The notes under the pieces: generated by a model
The model's database searches: none
What the model saw: the letters and a program-made list of their open reading frames with translations, nothing else
What the model was told of the DNA's origin: nothing
Translations under genes and position numbers: made by a program
Assembly (NCBI RefSeq): GCF_026627505.1
Contig: NZ_JAPNLK010000046.1
Location: forward strand, 1-64,000
Length of the DNA stretch: 64,000 nt
Reading direction: 5' to 3'
Origin: Streptomyces sp. H27-H5
Lineage (GTDB): Bacteria; Actinomycetota; Actinomycetes; Streptomycetales; Streptomycetaceae
Part shown: positions 1-13,968 of the stretch, piece after piece
How positions within the stretch are numbered: position 1 is the first letter of the stretch
How the letters are laid out: each line of letters begins with the position of its first letter

Positions 1-86
1 CAGTAGACGACTGGGTTGATAGGCCAGATGTGGAAGCCCGGTAACGGGTGGAGCTGACTGGTACTAATAGGCCGAGGGCTTGTCCT
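1..86 (+). rRNA. 23S rRNA, 3' end (partial)
   Basis: The first bases match the conserved 3' end of actinobacterial 23S rRNA, ending in the GGTACTAATAGGCCGAGG block followed by GCTTGTCC. The gene is cut by the left edge of the window. The exact 3' end is approximate. It is followed by a 5S gene in the same orientation, as in a normal rrn operon. Confidence 0.93.
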
Positions 87-159
87 CAGTTGCTCGCGTC
101 CACTGTGTTAGTTCTGAAGTAACGAACTGTGTTCATATCCGGTTGGTTAACTTCATAGT

Positions 160-278
160 GTTTCGGTGGTCATAGCGTTAGGGAAACGCCCGGTTTACAT
201 TCCGAACCCGGAAGCTAAGCCTTTCAGCGCCGATGGTACTGCAGGGGGGACCCTGTGGGAGAGTAGGACGCCGCCGAA
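160..278 (+). rRNA. 5S rRNA
   Basis: Starts GTTTCGGTGG and ends CGCCGCCGAAC, the paired termini typical of Streptomyces 5S. The internal CCGAACCCGGAAGCTAAGCC and GGGGACCCTGTGGGAGAGTA blocks are intact. It is separated by about 73 bases from the 23S end. At 191-200 the helix III/loop C region reads CGGTTTACAT, with one T more than the CGGTTACAT I remember for other Streptomyces; this is noted separately as a finding. Confidence 0.95.
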
Positions 279-284
279 CAACCC

Positions 285-357
285 GCCCTTTTAGCTCAGT
301 CGGTAGAGCGTCTCCATGGTAAGGAGAAGGTCAACGGTTCGATTCCGTTAAAGGGCT
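285..357 (+). tRNA. tRNA-Thr (anticodon GGT)
   Basis: A complete cloverleaf can be drawn. The acceptor stem GCCCTTT (285-291) pairs with AAAGGGC (350-356), with discriminator T357. The anticodon stem TCTCC/GGAGA encloses loop ATGGTAA, so the anticodon is GGT, reading ACC threonine codons. The T stem AACGG/CCGTT carries the TTCGATT loop. CCA is not encoded. It lies a few bases after 5S, so it is probably co-transcribed with the rRNA operon and released by processing. Confidence 0.95.
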
Positions 358-363
358 CAATCA

Positions 364-396
364 AAAAGGCCCCCGCCTCATGGCGGGGGCCTTTTT
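364..396. terminator. bidirectional intrinsic terminator after rRNA-tRNA operon
   Basis: A 14-bp A-flanked hairpin (arms about 364-377 and 382-396, loop TCAT) is followed by a T tract on the plus strand and by a T tract on the minus strand. It would stop the rrn-tRNA transcript and also transcripts from the minus-strand gene ending at 496. Confidence 0.9.
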
Positions 397-495
397 GCGT
401 TCCCGAGGCCTTTCGCCGGGTGCCGTACTCCGGGTGTCGGACGCAAACAGGGCCGGCGCCGTGGAACGGGCCGGCCCTGACAGGGGGAAAGAACG

Positions 496-3078
496 TCACT
501 CGCCTTCGCGCTGCTGCGGTACCCGGAAGGTGAGGATGGCCATGTCGTCCGAGGCGGGCTCGGCGGCGAAGCGTTCCACGGCACGCAGGACACGTGAGGC
601 CACCGCGCCCGCGGTGAGACCCGTACACGTGGTGAGGACCTCGGTGAGGCCGTCGTCGCCGAGCATGCGCGTGCCTTCGCGGCGCTCGGTGATGCCGTCC
701 GTGACACAGAGGAGGACATCCCCCGGATCCAGCATGAGGGTCTGCTCGTAGAGCTCCAGGTCGTCCATGACACCCAGCAGCGGCTGCGGGTCCGCGGCGG
801 GGGTGACCTCGCCGTTCGGGCGCAGGCGCAGCGGCAGCGGATGACCCGCGCAGACCACCTTCATCAAGGCGCCGCCATTGGGCTGGGGATGGAGTTCCCC
901 GTACAGCAGGGTGAGGAAGCGGCTGCGGGCACCCTCGTCGAGGATGGCCGCGTTCAGGCGCTCCAGGACGGCCGGGCCGCCCAGGCCCTCGCGGGCCAGA
1001 AGGCGCAGGGCGTGCCGGGCGAGACCCGTGACCGCGGCCGCCTCCGGGCCGGTACCGCAGACGTCGCCGATGGCGAAGCCGTACACGCCGGGGCGGATCG
1101 GGAAGACGTCGTAGAAATCACCGCCGACCTCGTTGCCCTCGCCCGCCGCACGGTAGATGACCTCGACCTCCATGCCGGGGATCGCAGGGGAGCCGGGCGG
1201 CAGGAGACTGCGCTGGAGGGAACGGCTGATGGCGGTGCGCTCGGAATACAGGCGCGCGTTGTCCAGGGCGAGAGCCGCCCTGCGGGACAGGTCGTCGGCG
1301 AGTTCGAGGATCTCCTGACGGAAGTGTTCCTCGCTCGGCCGGCCGAGCGTGAGCATCCCGATGACACGGTTGCGGGCCAGCAGGGGCAGGACGACCGTTT
1401 CGCCGCCCACCGTCAAGGACGCGTCGGGCCACGGCCGGGCACCCGCCTCACGGACCGGCTCGGGCGGACTGACCTGCGAGAGCAGGTCCTTGAGCCCGTC
1501 GATGCGTTCCTCGTCCTCGTGGAGCACGTACGAGAGGTACGGATCGGAGGTCTGGTCGGCGATCGTGTAGACGGCGCACCACGTCGCCAGGGTCGGAACC
1601 GTCATCTGGGCCATGAGCGCCAGGGTCTGGTCCCGGTCCAGGGTGCCGGCCAGCAGGTCGGAAGCCTCGACGAGGAAGGAGAGGGAACCGCGACGCAGAC
1701 GCTCGAGTTCGCCCAGGCGGGCCGATTCCACGGCGAGGGCGATCCGGTCCGCGGCGAACTGCAGCCGCAGGGCGTCCTCGTTGGAATAGCGGCCCGGGTA
1801 CTCGGTGGCCACGCCCAGCGAACCGGTCAGCCGTCCTTCGACCTTGAGCGGGACGGTGACCACCGACCGCATGCCGGTGGCCTCCAGCAGCGGGACGGCG
1901 CCCGGGACCGCGGAAAGGTCGTCGTGGACGGCGGGCATGCGGGCCGATCCGTACCGGTTGGTGCCGGCCTCGACCGGAACACGGGCGAACCGCTGACGCG
2001 TCGAGGGGAGTCCGGTGGTGGCACGGACCTCCAACTCCGTTTCGTCGTCGGTCGCGAGCAGCAGGAACGCCGAATCCGCGTCGAGCATGTCGCGGGCGCG
2101 TTCGACAGTGCGTTGGAGCAGTCCGTCGAGGTCGTCGGGGGCCGGCGAACCGATGAAGATCTCGAAGGGGTCCGGCAGTCGCGGCTCGTTGAGCTGGGCG
2201 CCGTCCGAAGGGACGCGCAAGGGGCTCTGGAGCAGGGCGCGTTCGTCGTCGTGCACGAGCAGACAGACGATGGACGGTTCGCCGTGGGCGTCACGGACCC
2301 GCAAGTGCGAGGCGTAGACGGGGATGACGCGACCGTCGGCGCCGCGGATGCCGTAACTGCCCTCCCAGCGGGACAGCCGCAGGGCCTCGGCGATACCGGT
2401 ACCCGTGCCGGGAGTCTGCGGCCAGGCCGCGAGCTCGGCGAGCGGGCGCCCGACGGCCTTCTCGGAGGGATGACCGAAGATGTGCTCGGCGTCCTCGTTC
2501 CACGCGGAGACGGTGTCGGCGGCGTCGATCTGGAGGACGGCGACACGGACCCGGCTGTCCGCGAGCGGCAGCAGCTGATCAGGGACGACGGGCCCTGCGG
2601 ATCGGGTACCGACCGGACGGTCCGGAAGGTCCAGCCGGAACCACACGTGCTTGTGCGTGGCCGTGTACTCGACTCCCCAACGGGTGGCGAGGGCGGCGCA
2701 CAACATGAGGCCGCGGCCGTTCTCGCGGTCGGGATCGGCGTACGGGCGCTCCCCGGGGTGCTGGAGCGGGAGTTCACGCTCCGGGTATCTGTCGGCGACC
2801 TCGACGCGCACGCCGTCCTCGGCGCGCAGGCACAGGACCTCGGCCCGGGTCCCGGCGTGGACCACGGCGTTGGTCACGAGTTCGCTGGTGAGCACCACAG
2901 CGTCGTCGACGATGTCCGCGAAGCCCCAGCCGTGGAGGGTGTCGCGGACGAACGCGCGGGCAGCGGCGACCGAACGCCCTAGAGGATCGAAACTGGCAGC
3001 CGCCCGTGCCGTGATCACAAGACTCCTTCGACGCGGTTGGACATCGGGTGCCAGGTTACTTACCTTCGCGGTTCCCAT
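496..3078 (-). CDS. osaC: OsaC-like anti-sigma kinase / PAS / GAF / PP2C phosphatase
   Basis: An 860-residue modular regulator. Residues about 20-155 are an RsbW/SpoIIAB-type HATPase (N-box SELVTNAVVHAG with Asn70, then GRGLMLC). Residues about 175-290 look like PAS. Two GAF-like regions follow (about 320-455 and 470-620). Residues about 650-855 are a SpoIIE/RsbU-type PP2C phosphatase with GGDFYD. The layout and the divergent position to the HAMP-repeat kinase match S. coelicolor OsaC, known to bind sigma-B and restore its activity after osmotic stress. The ATG at 3078 follows a modest AGGACG ribosome site. The likely role here is partner-switching control of a stress sigma factor; whether both kinase and phosphatase are active is inference. 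Confidence 0.9.
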   Translation of the reverse strand: MGTAKVSNLAPDVQPRRRSLVITARAAASFDPLGRSVAAARAFVRDTLHGWGFADIVDDAVVLTSELVTNAVVHAGTRAEVLCLRAEDGVRVEVADRYPERELPLQHPGERPYADPDRENGRGLMLCAALATRWGVEYTATHKHVWFRLDLPDRPVGTRSAGPVVPDQLLPLADSRVRVAVLQIDAADTVSAWNEDAEHIFGHPSEKAVGRPLAELAAWPQTPGTGTGIAEALRLSRWEGSYGIRGADGRVIPVYASHLRVRDAHGEPSIVCLLVHDDERALLQSPLRVPSDGAQLNEPRLPDPFEIFIGSPAPDDLDGLLQRTVERARDMLDADSAFLLLATDDETELEVRATTGLPSTRQRFARVPVEAGTNRYGSARMPAVHDDLSAVPGAVPLLEATGMRSVVTVPLKVEGRLTGSLGVATEYPGRYSNEDALRLQFAADRIALAVESARLGELERLRRGSLSFLVEASDLLAGTLDRDQTLALMAQMTVPTLATWCAVYTIADQTSDPYLSYVLHEDEERIDGLKDLLSQVSPPEPVREAGARPWPDASLTVGGETVVLPLLARNRVIGMLTLGRPSEEHFRQEILELADDLSRRAALALDNARLYSERTAISRSLQRSLLPPGSPAIPGMEVEVIYRAAGEGNEVGGDFYDVFPIRPGVYGFAIGDVCGTGPEAAAVTGLARHALRLLAREGLGGPAVLERLNAAILDEGARSRFLTLLYGELHPQPNGGALMKVVCAGHPLPLRLRPNGEVTPAADPQPLLGVMDDLELYEQTLMLDPGDVLLCVTDGITERREGTRMLGDDGLTEVLTTCTGLTAGAVASRVLRAVERFAAEPASDDMAILTFRVPQQREGE

Positions 3079-3181
3079 GGTGCCGTCGTCCTGGATTCCA
3101 CTCGCAGGGTACGGCCGGTGTGCGATGGTGCCGAAGTGTTATGGCCTGGTTCGGACAGGGTGAAACACTGGGCAGGCTTGA

Positions 3182-3216
3182 ACAACCGGGTTGTGGATAG
3201 AAGAGCCGGGTTGTGG
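3182..3216. promoter_or_regulatory. direct repeats/palindrome in osaC-osaA intergenic region
   Basis: CCGGGTTGTGG occurs twice, at 3186-3196 and 3206-3216, exactly 20 bp apart (about two helical turns). The first copy sits in a 13-bp perfect palindrome (3182-3194, ACAACC-G-GGTTGT). The repeats lie between two divergent stress-signalling genes, so they are candidate sites for a regulator or for RNA polymerase. No function can be proven from sequence. Confidence 0.5.
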
Positions 3217-3266
3217 TTGTTCGGAAATCCGGTGGAACAGTGGTCGACCCTTTCGGGAGGGACACG

Positions 3267-8789
<5,523 letters not shown>

Positions 8790-8836
8790 TCATTGGGCGA
8801 CAACCCTGATATGAATTGTTGACTCAGTGTGGCCGT

Positions 8837-8887
8837 AACGGTGTGGGAGGACGGGATGTGGGGAACCTTCTGCTCTCCCACACCGTT
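8837..8887 (+). terminator. 13-bp inverted repeat between osaA and osaB
   Basis: Arms 8837-8849 (AACGGTGTGGGAG) and 8875-8887 are perfect inverted copies separated by 25 bases. No clean T run follows. It may be a factor-dependent terminator or attenuator that separates osaA and osaB expression, or an operator upstream of osaB. Confidence 0.5.
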
Positions 8888-9063
8888 TCTGCTTCGTGCA
8901 CAGTGACATCTTGGTGACAGGGTGTGGCGATCTCGGGACTGGGGCTACGATGACCGGCACAAGGACGGACGGCGCAAGGATGCCGTCCTCTGGGGCGGGG
9001 CCCGGCGCACAGACCGGTGCCCGGAGCCGGGGAGGCCCCATGCCGGGGCGAGGAGGACAGGGC

Positions 9064-9744
9064 ATGGTGCAGAAGGCCAAGATCCTCCTGGTCGACGACC
9101 GGCCGGAGAATCTGCTGGCGCTGGAGGCCATCCTCTCCGCGCTCGATCAGACACTGGTCCGGGCGTCGTCCGGGGAGGAAGCGCTCAAGGCGCTGTTGAC
9201 GGACGATTTCGCGGTCATCCTGCTGGATGTGCAGATGCCGGGAATGGACGGTTTCGAGACGGCCGCGCACATCAAGCGGCGGGAACGGACCCGGGACATC
9301 CCGATCATCTTCCTCACCGCGATCAATCACGGTCCGCACCACACCTTCCGCGGTTACGCGGCGGGCGCGGTCGACTACATCTCGAAACCGTTCGACCCGT
9401 GGGTGCTGCGCGCCAAGGTGTCGGTCTTCGTGGAGCTGTACACGAAGAACTGCCAGCTGCGGGAGCAGGCGGCGCTGCTGCGACTCCAGCTGGAGGGCGG
9501 CGGGACCAACGGCGACGGCAGCAAGGAGACGGCCGGACTGCTGGCCGAGCTCTCCGCGCGGCTCGCGGCGGTCGAGGAGCAGGCCGAGGCGCTGACGAAG
9601 CAACTCGGCGAGGAATCCGCCGACGCCGCCGTGGTGGCGACCGCGGCGCACCTGGAACGCAAGCTGACCGGACTGCGCAGAGCGCTGGACGCGCTCGAAC
9701 CGGGGACCGGCGGGGGAGCGGCGGTACTGCCCGCCCAGGGCTGA
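9064..9744 (+). CDS. osaB: OsaB-like response regulator without DNA-binding output domain
   Basis: 226 residues. An N-terminal receiver (ILLVDDRPENLLALEAIL) has phosphorylatable Asp55 in VILLDVQMPGMDG, and KPF near residue 105 supplies the conserved Lys. The remaining about 100 residues are charged and helical, probably coiled coil, with no recognisable DNA-binding domain. The start ATG 9064 has an ideal AGGAGG 7 bases upstream. Upstream in-frame starts give a Gly/Arg-rich tail with no ribosome site. It follows osaA and matches OsaB, which is required for growth at high osmolarity in S. coelicolor. It probably acts through protein-protein contacts; that is inference from the missing output domain. 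Confidence 0.9.
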   Translation: MVQKAKILLVDDRPENLLALEAILSALDQTLVRASSGEEALKALLTDDFAVILLDVQMPGMDGFETAAHIKRRERTRDIPIIFLTAINHGPHHTFRGYAAGAVDYISKPFDPWVLRAKVSVFVELYTKNCQLREQAALLRLQLEGGGTNGDGSKETAGLLAELSARLAAVEEQAEALTKQLGEESADAAVVATAAHLERKLTGLRRALDALEPGTGGGAAVLPAQG

Positions 9745-9881
9745 CGGCGCCGGCCCCGCGGGCCCCGGTGCGGGCCCGCCTGGGTGCGCGTCAGGTCTGG
9801 TGGTGCGTCAAAGCACTGCCGGCGGCGGCGACACGAACGGGTGAAGGGGTGGGCACGCGCGTCCACCGGCGTGCGCACCGG

Positions 9882-9887
9882 TAACCT
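9882..9887 (+). promoter_or_regulatory. -10 box for leaderless ftsK transcript
   Basis: TAACCT ends 7 bases before the ftsK ATG and there is no Shine-Dalgarno sequence. Transcription would start at or next to the A of ATG. Confidence 0.55.
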
Positions 9888-9894
9888 CGCCCCC

Positions 9895-12723
9895 ATGGCC
9901 TCAAGTACGTCCGGCAAGGGTTCCCAGCGCGCCGCGGGCACCGCGAAGGGCCGCACCGGCCGTACGGCGGCCCCGGCGAAGAAGACCGCTCCCGCGCGCA
10001 AGCCTCCCGCGAAGAAGGTCGCGGCGGCGAGGCGCGCCCCGGTCAAGAAGGTGCCGGCCAAGCCCGCGCCGTCCCCGACCGGGGGCGTGGTGCGGTTGGT
10101 GCGCGCCTGTTGGCTCGGTCTCGCCCACGGGGTCGGCGCCGTCTTCCGCGGTGTCGGCCAGGGAGCGAGGAACCTCGACCCCGCGCACCGCAAGGACGGC
10201 CTCGCGCTGCTGCTCCTCGCCCTCGCGCTGATCGTCGCCGCCGGAACCTGGTCGAACCTGAGCGGTCCCGTCGGTGATCTGGTCACGATGCTGGTCACCG
10301 GTGCCTTCGGACGACTGGATCTGCTCGTACCGATCCTGCTCGGCGTGATGGCCGTGCGGTTCATCCGGCACCCCGAGCAGACCGACGCCAACGGCCGGAT
10401 CGGCATCGGCCTGTCCGCGCTCGTGATCGGCGTCCTGGGCCTGGTCCACATCGCCTGCGGGGCACCCGGCCGCGACGAGGGCACCACCGCGATGCAGAAC
10501 GCGGGCGGGCTCATCGGATGGGCCGCCTCCAAGCCGCTGATCTTCACCATGGGCGCGCCGCTGGCCGTGCCCATGCTGGTGCTGCTCACCGTCTTCGGCC
10601 TGCTCGTGGTCACGGCCACGCCGGTCAACGCGATCCCCCAGCGGCTGCGGCGGCTCGGGATCCGGCTGGGGATCATCGCGCCGAACGAGTACGACGAGGG
10701 CTACGGGGACGCGGAGCAGCCCGCCGACCGGCACGACGCCGAGCGCTGGCGGGCCCGTGCCGGGGCCGACGAGCCCGTCGGGCCGTCCGATCCCACCGAC
10801 GCCGCCGAGGAGGCGGCGCTGGCCCGGCGCCGTCGGCCGAGGCGCTCCGCGCCCAGGACCGGCATGGACGCCGTCGACGTGGCGGCCGCGGCGGCCGCCG
10901 CGCTGGACGGGGTGGTCTACGGCGGAATGCCGCCCTCCCCGCTGGTGGCGGACCTCACCCAGGGGATCTCCCCGGACCCCGAGGGCGCGGAACTCACCAC
11001 TCCCGTGCCGCCCGCGCGCGCCGAGCGGCCCGCCGCCCTCCCGGACCCCGCCCCCGCCCCGAAGCCCGCGGCCGCCGAGCCCACCCCGCCCGCCGCGGCG
11101 GCGCCCGTGTCCGCGTCCGCGTCCGCCGAGCGTCCGCACGACACCACGGCAGCGGCCTCCGGGACCCTGTCGGTGCCGGACCTGACGAAGGCGTCGCCCG
11201 AACCGAAGGCGTTGCCGCCGCGCTCCGAGCAGCTCCAGCTGCGCGGGGACATCACGTACGTCAAACCCCGGCTGGACCTGCTGGAGCGCGGTGGCCCCGG
11301 CAAGACCCGCAGCGCCGCCAACGACGCGGTCGTCGCCTCGCTGACCAACGTCTTCATGGAGTTCAAGGTCGACGCGTCCGTCACCGGTTTCACCCGGGGC
11401 CCGACGGTCACCCGCTACGAGGTGACGCTGGGCGCGGCCGTGAAGGTCGAGCGGATCACGGCGCTGGCCAAGAACATCGCCTACGCCGTCGCCTCGCCGG
11501 ACGTACGGATCATCAGCCCCATCCCGGGCAAGTCGGCGGTCGGCATCGAGATCCCGAACACCGACCGCGAGATGGTCAACCTGGGCGACGTGCTGCGCCT
11601 CGCGGACGCCGCCGAGGACGACCACCCGATGCTGGTGGCGCTGGGCAAGGACGTCGAGGGCGGCTACGTCATGGCCAACCTCGCCAAGATGCCGCACGTG
11701 CTGGTCGCCGGCGCCACCGGCTCCGGCAAGTCCTCCTGCATCAACTGCCTGATCACCTCGGTGATGATCCGGGCCACCCCGGAGGAGGTGAAGATGGTGC
11801 TGGTCGACCCCAAGCGGGTGGAGCTGACCGCGTACGAGGGCATCCCGCACCTGATCACGCCGATCATCACCAATCCCAAGCGGGCCGCCGAGGCCCTGCA
11901 GTGGGTCGTACGCGAGATGGACCTGCGCTACGACGACCTCGCGGCCTTCGGGTACCGGCACATCGACGACTTCAACCAGGCCATCCGCGACGGCAAGATC
12001 AAACTGCCGCCGGGCAGCGAGCGGGAGCTCACCCCCTACCCGTACCTGCTGGTGATCGTGGACGAGCTCGCCGACCTGATGATGGTCGCGCCGCGCGACG
12101 TCGAGGACTCGATCGTCCGCATCACCCAGTTGGCCCGAGCGGCCGGCATCCATCTGGTGCTCGCTACCCAGCGGCCCTCGGTGGATGTGGTCACCGGTCT
12201 GATCAAGGCGAACGTGCCGTCGCGGCTCGCCTTCGCCACCTCCTCGCTCGCGGACAGCCGGGTCATCCTGGACCAGCCCGGCGCCGAGAAGCTGATCGGC
12301 AAGGGTGACGGACTGTTCCTGCCGATGGGCGCGAACAAGCCGATCCGTCTCCAGGGGGCCTTCGTCACCGAGGACGAGATCTCGGGGGTGGTCCAGCACT
12401 GCAAGGAGCAGATGACCCCGGTCTTCCGCGACGACGTCACGGTCGGGCAGAAGCAGAAGAAGGAGATCGACGAGGAGATCGGCGACGACCTGGACCTGTT
12501 GTGCCAGGCGGCGGAGCTGGTCGTCTCCACCCAGTTCGGCTCCACCTCGATGCTCCAGCGCAAGCTGCGGGTCGGTTTCGCCAAGGCCGGACGGCTCATG
12601 GACCTGATGGAATCGCGCGGGATCGTCGGCCCCAGCGAGGGGTCGAAGGCCCGCGACGTGATGGTGAAACCGGACGAGCTGGACGAGGTCCTGGCCGTCA
12701 TCCGAGGCGAGTCCCACCCGTAA
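9895..12723 (+). CDS. ftsK: DNA translocase FtsK/SpoIIIE
   Basis: 942 residues. The first about 60 residues are Lys/Ala/Pro-rich. Several hydrophobic segments lie between about 100 and 260, and a long acidic/Pro-Ala linker follows to about 440. The motor domain has Walker A GATGSGKS (606-613) and Walker B region LLVIVDELADLMM. The C-terminal winged-helix gamma domain (LLCQAAELVVSTQFGSTSML) recognises polar DNA sequences in the family. The role is ATP-driven chromosome pumping at division or sporulation septa. ATG 9895 fits the leaderless -10 box; the reading frame stays open to 9784 but the extra residues are not conserved-looking. Downstream is a hairpin at 12780. Confidence 0.96.
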   Translation: MASSTSGKGSQRAAGTAKGRTGRTAAPAKKTAPARKPPAKKVAAARRAPVKKVPAKPAPSPTGGVVRLVRACWLGLAHGVGAVFRGVGQGARNLDPAHRKDGLALLLLALALIVAAGTWSNLSGPVGDLVTMLVTGAFGRLDLLVPILLGVMAVRFIRHPEQTDANGRIGIGLSALVIGVLGLVHIACGAPGRDEGTTAMQNAGGLIGWAASKPLIFTMGAPLAVPMLVLLTVFGLLVVTATPVNAIPQRLRRLGIRLGIIAPNEYDEGYGDAEQPADRHDAERWRARAGADEPVGPSDPTDAAEEAALARRRRPRRSAPRTGMDAVDVAAAAAAALDGVVYGGMPPSPLVADLTQGISPDPEGAELTTPVPPARAERPAALPDPAPAPKPAAAEPTPPAAAAPVSASASAERPHDTTAAASGTLSVPDLTKASPEPKALPPRSEQLQLRGDITYVKPRLDLLERGGPGKTRSAANDAVVASLTNVFMEFKVDASVTGFTRGPTVTRYEVTLGAAVKVERITALAKNIAYAVASPDVRIISPIPGKSAVGIEIPNTDREMVNLGDVLRLADAAEDDHPMLVALGKDVEGGYVMANLAKMPHVLVAGATGSGKSSCINCLITSVMIRATPEEVKMVLVDPKRVELTAYEGIPHLITPIITNPKRAAEALQWVVREMDLRYDDLAAFGYRHIDDFNQAIRDGKIKLPPGSERELTPYPYLLVIVDELADLMMVAPRDVEDSIVRITQLARAAGIHLVLATQRPSVDVVTGLIKANVPSRLAFATSSLADSRVILDQPGAEKLIGKGDGLFLPMGANKPIRLQGAFVTEDEISGVVQHCKEQMTPVFRDDVTVGQKQKKEIDEEIGDDLDLLCQAAELVVSTQFGSTSMLQRKLRVGFAKAGRLMDLMESRGIVGPSEGSKARDVMVKPDELDEVLAVIRGESHP

Positions 12724-12779
12724 CAAACGGGCGGGCAACCGTTTCCCCCCGGCGCGCGTCAAGTTGAGGGAGACGCAGG

Positions 12780-12800
12780 CCCCGCGCCCTCGGCGCGGGG
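12780..12800 (+). terminator. hairpin after ftsK
   Basis: Nine-bp perfect arms (CCCCGCGCC / GGCGCGGGG) with a 3-base loop lie 57 bases after the ftsK stop. No T tract, as is common in Streptomyces. Just downstream, ACCCGTTTC is tandemly repeated. Confidence 0.65.
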
Positions 12801-12914
12801 TCGTCCCACCCGTTTCACCCGTTTCACCCGTCGCGCACCGCTGCGGGCGCCCCACGCCATTCGGATGGCGTAGGGAGTCCACCCTCCGGTTGCTCCACCC
12901 TTTCGTCACCCCCC

Positions 12915-12920
12915 TAGACT
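12915..12920 (+). promoter_or_regulatory. -10 box upstream of RodZ-like gene
   Basis: TAGACT, with TTGCTC 19 bases further upstream (12890-12895), precedes the GTG start at 12961 by about 40 bases. This gives a short 5' leader containing a GAAAGG ribosome site. Confidence 0.5.
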
Positions 12921-12960
12921 GGTAATCCAGCAGGTGGCTACACGCTCGAAAGGCGCCCTC

Positions 12961-13854
12961 GTGTCCATCGGCAACGCCAACTCCCCCGAAGAAGAGCGGC
13001 CTTCGACCGACGACCGGTCCGAGGACCGCATCGTCGAACGTCCCGTCGAAGGACCGTCCATCGGGACGGCCCTCAAGAAGGCCCGGATCGTCGCCGGGCT
13101 CACTGTCGACGAGGTCAGTTCCACCACCCGCGTGCGCATCCCGATCGTGCACGCGATCGAAGAAGACGATTTCACGCGGTGCGGCGGCGACGTCTACGCA
13201 CGCGGTCACATCCGTACCCTCGCCCGCGCCGTGGGCCTCGATCCGGAACCTCTGGTCGAGGAGTACGACGCGGCTCACGGCGGCCGGCCGGCACCCACGC
13301 CCGCCGCGCCGATGTTCGAAGCGGAGCGGATCCGTCCCGAACGGCAGCGGCCCAACTGGACCGCCGCCATGGTCGCCGCCATCGTCGCCGTGATCGGCTT
13401 CGTGGGCTTCACCGCCTTCAGCGGTGGCGACGAGAAGGGCAAGCGTCCCGTCGCGGAGGGCACCGCCTCCCCGAAGCCCGCCCCCAAGCAGGCCGGGAAG
13501 CCTGCCGCCTCGCCGTCGCAGAGCCCGAAGACCCCCAAGCCGGAGCCCTCGGACAGCGCCATCGCGGCTGCGCCCAAGGACCTCGTCACGGTGGTCCTGA
13601 CGGCCGACGCCGGCGAGAGCTGGATCTCGGCGAAGGACCACAACGGGCGGCTCCTGTTCGACGGCACCCTCGCGCAGGGTGAGTCGAAGACCTTCACGGA
13701 CAAGGAGTCCATCGATCTCGTACTCGGCGACGCCGGGGCCGTGAACCTCTTCGTGAACGGCAAGGAGATCAAGGACACCTTCCAGGCGGGTCAAGTGGAA
13801 CGTCTCACGTACACCAAGGACGACCCGCGCCAGGGGCAGGCCCAGGCGGGCTGA
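12961..13854 (+). CDS. RodZ-like HTH membrane protein with DUF4115 domain
   Basis: 297 residues. A Cro/CI-type HTH (about 35-105; SIGTALKKARIVAGLTVDEVS) is followed by a basic stretch, one membrane helix (about 130-150), a Pro/Lys/Ala-rich linker and a C-terminal beta domain of the DUF4115 type (SWISAKDHNGRLLFDGTL). This is the RodZ architecture, a cytoskeleton or cell-wall associated bitopic protein. GTG 12961 is chosen because AAGG lies 7-8 bases upstream; an earlier in-frame GTG at 12934 is possible. It is flanked by ftsK and rimO, the usual Streptomyces neighbourhood. A strong terminator follows, so it appears monocistronic. Confidence 0.85.
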   Translation: MSIGNANSPEEERPSTDDRSEDRIVERPVEGPSIGTALKKARIVAGLTVDEVSSTTRVRIPIVHAIEEDDFTRCGGDVYARGHIRTLARAVGLDPEPLVEEYDAAHGGRPAPTPAAPMFEAERIRPERQRPNWTAAMVAAIVAVIGFVGFTAFSGGDEKGKRPVAEGTASPKPAPKQAGKPAASPSQSPKTPKPEPSDSAIAAAPKDLVTVVLTADAGESWISAKDHNGRLLFDGTLAQGESKTFTDKESIDLVLGDAGAVNLFVNGKEIKDTFQAGQVERLTYTKDDPRQGQAQAG

Positions 13855-13876
13855 CCTGTACGGAATAAGCAATTCC

Positions 13877-13912
13877 GGATCCCCGGGACGCCGCGCCGCG
13901 TCCCGGGGATCC
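13877..13912. terminator. strong hairpin terminator before rimO
   Basis: Perfect 14-bp arms (13877-13890 and 13899-13912, GGATCCCCGGGACG type) with an 8-base loop, followed by TGTCGTGG. It isolates the RodZ-like gene from the rimO promoter. Confidence 0.85.
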
Positions 13913-13955
13913 TGTCGTGGCGGGACGTGGGGCGGGGGCCGCCGTCGGGACGAAG

Positions 13956-13961
13956 TAGTCT
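13956..13961 (+). promoter_or_regulatory. -10 box for leaderless rimO operon transcript
   Basis: TAGTCT ends 7 bases before the rimO ATG and no ribosome-binding site is present, so the rimO-pgsA-cinA transcript probably begins at the start codon. Confidence 0.6.
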
Positions 13962-13968
13962 TGAGTCC

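Noticed and set aside
121..140. GAAC-N3-GTTC in the 23S-5S spacer as SOS box
   Set aside because: The spacing is 3 rather than 4 bases and the location inside an rRNA operon makes LexA control implausible.
3088..3112. GGGTAC at 3107-3112 as a sigma-B -10 box for osaA
   Set aside because: No GNNT element is found 14-16 bases upstream, so the match is incomplete.
3213..3266. Upstream GTG start of osaA at 3213
   Set aside because: No ribosome site, and it overlaps the direct-repeat regulatory block; GTG 3267 has GGGAGG at 6 bases.
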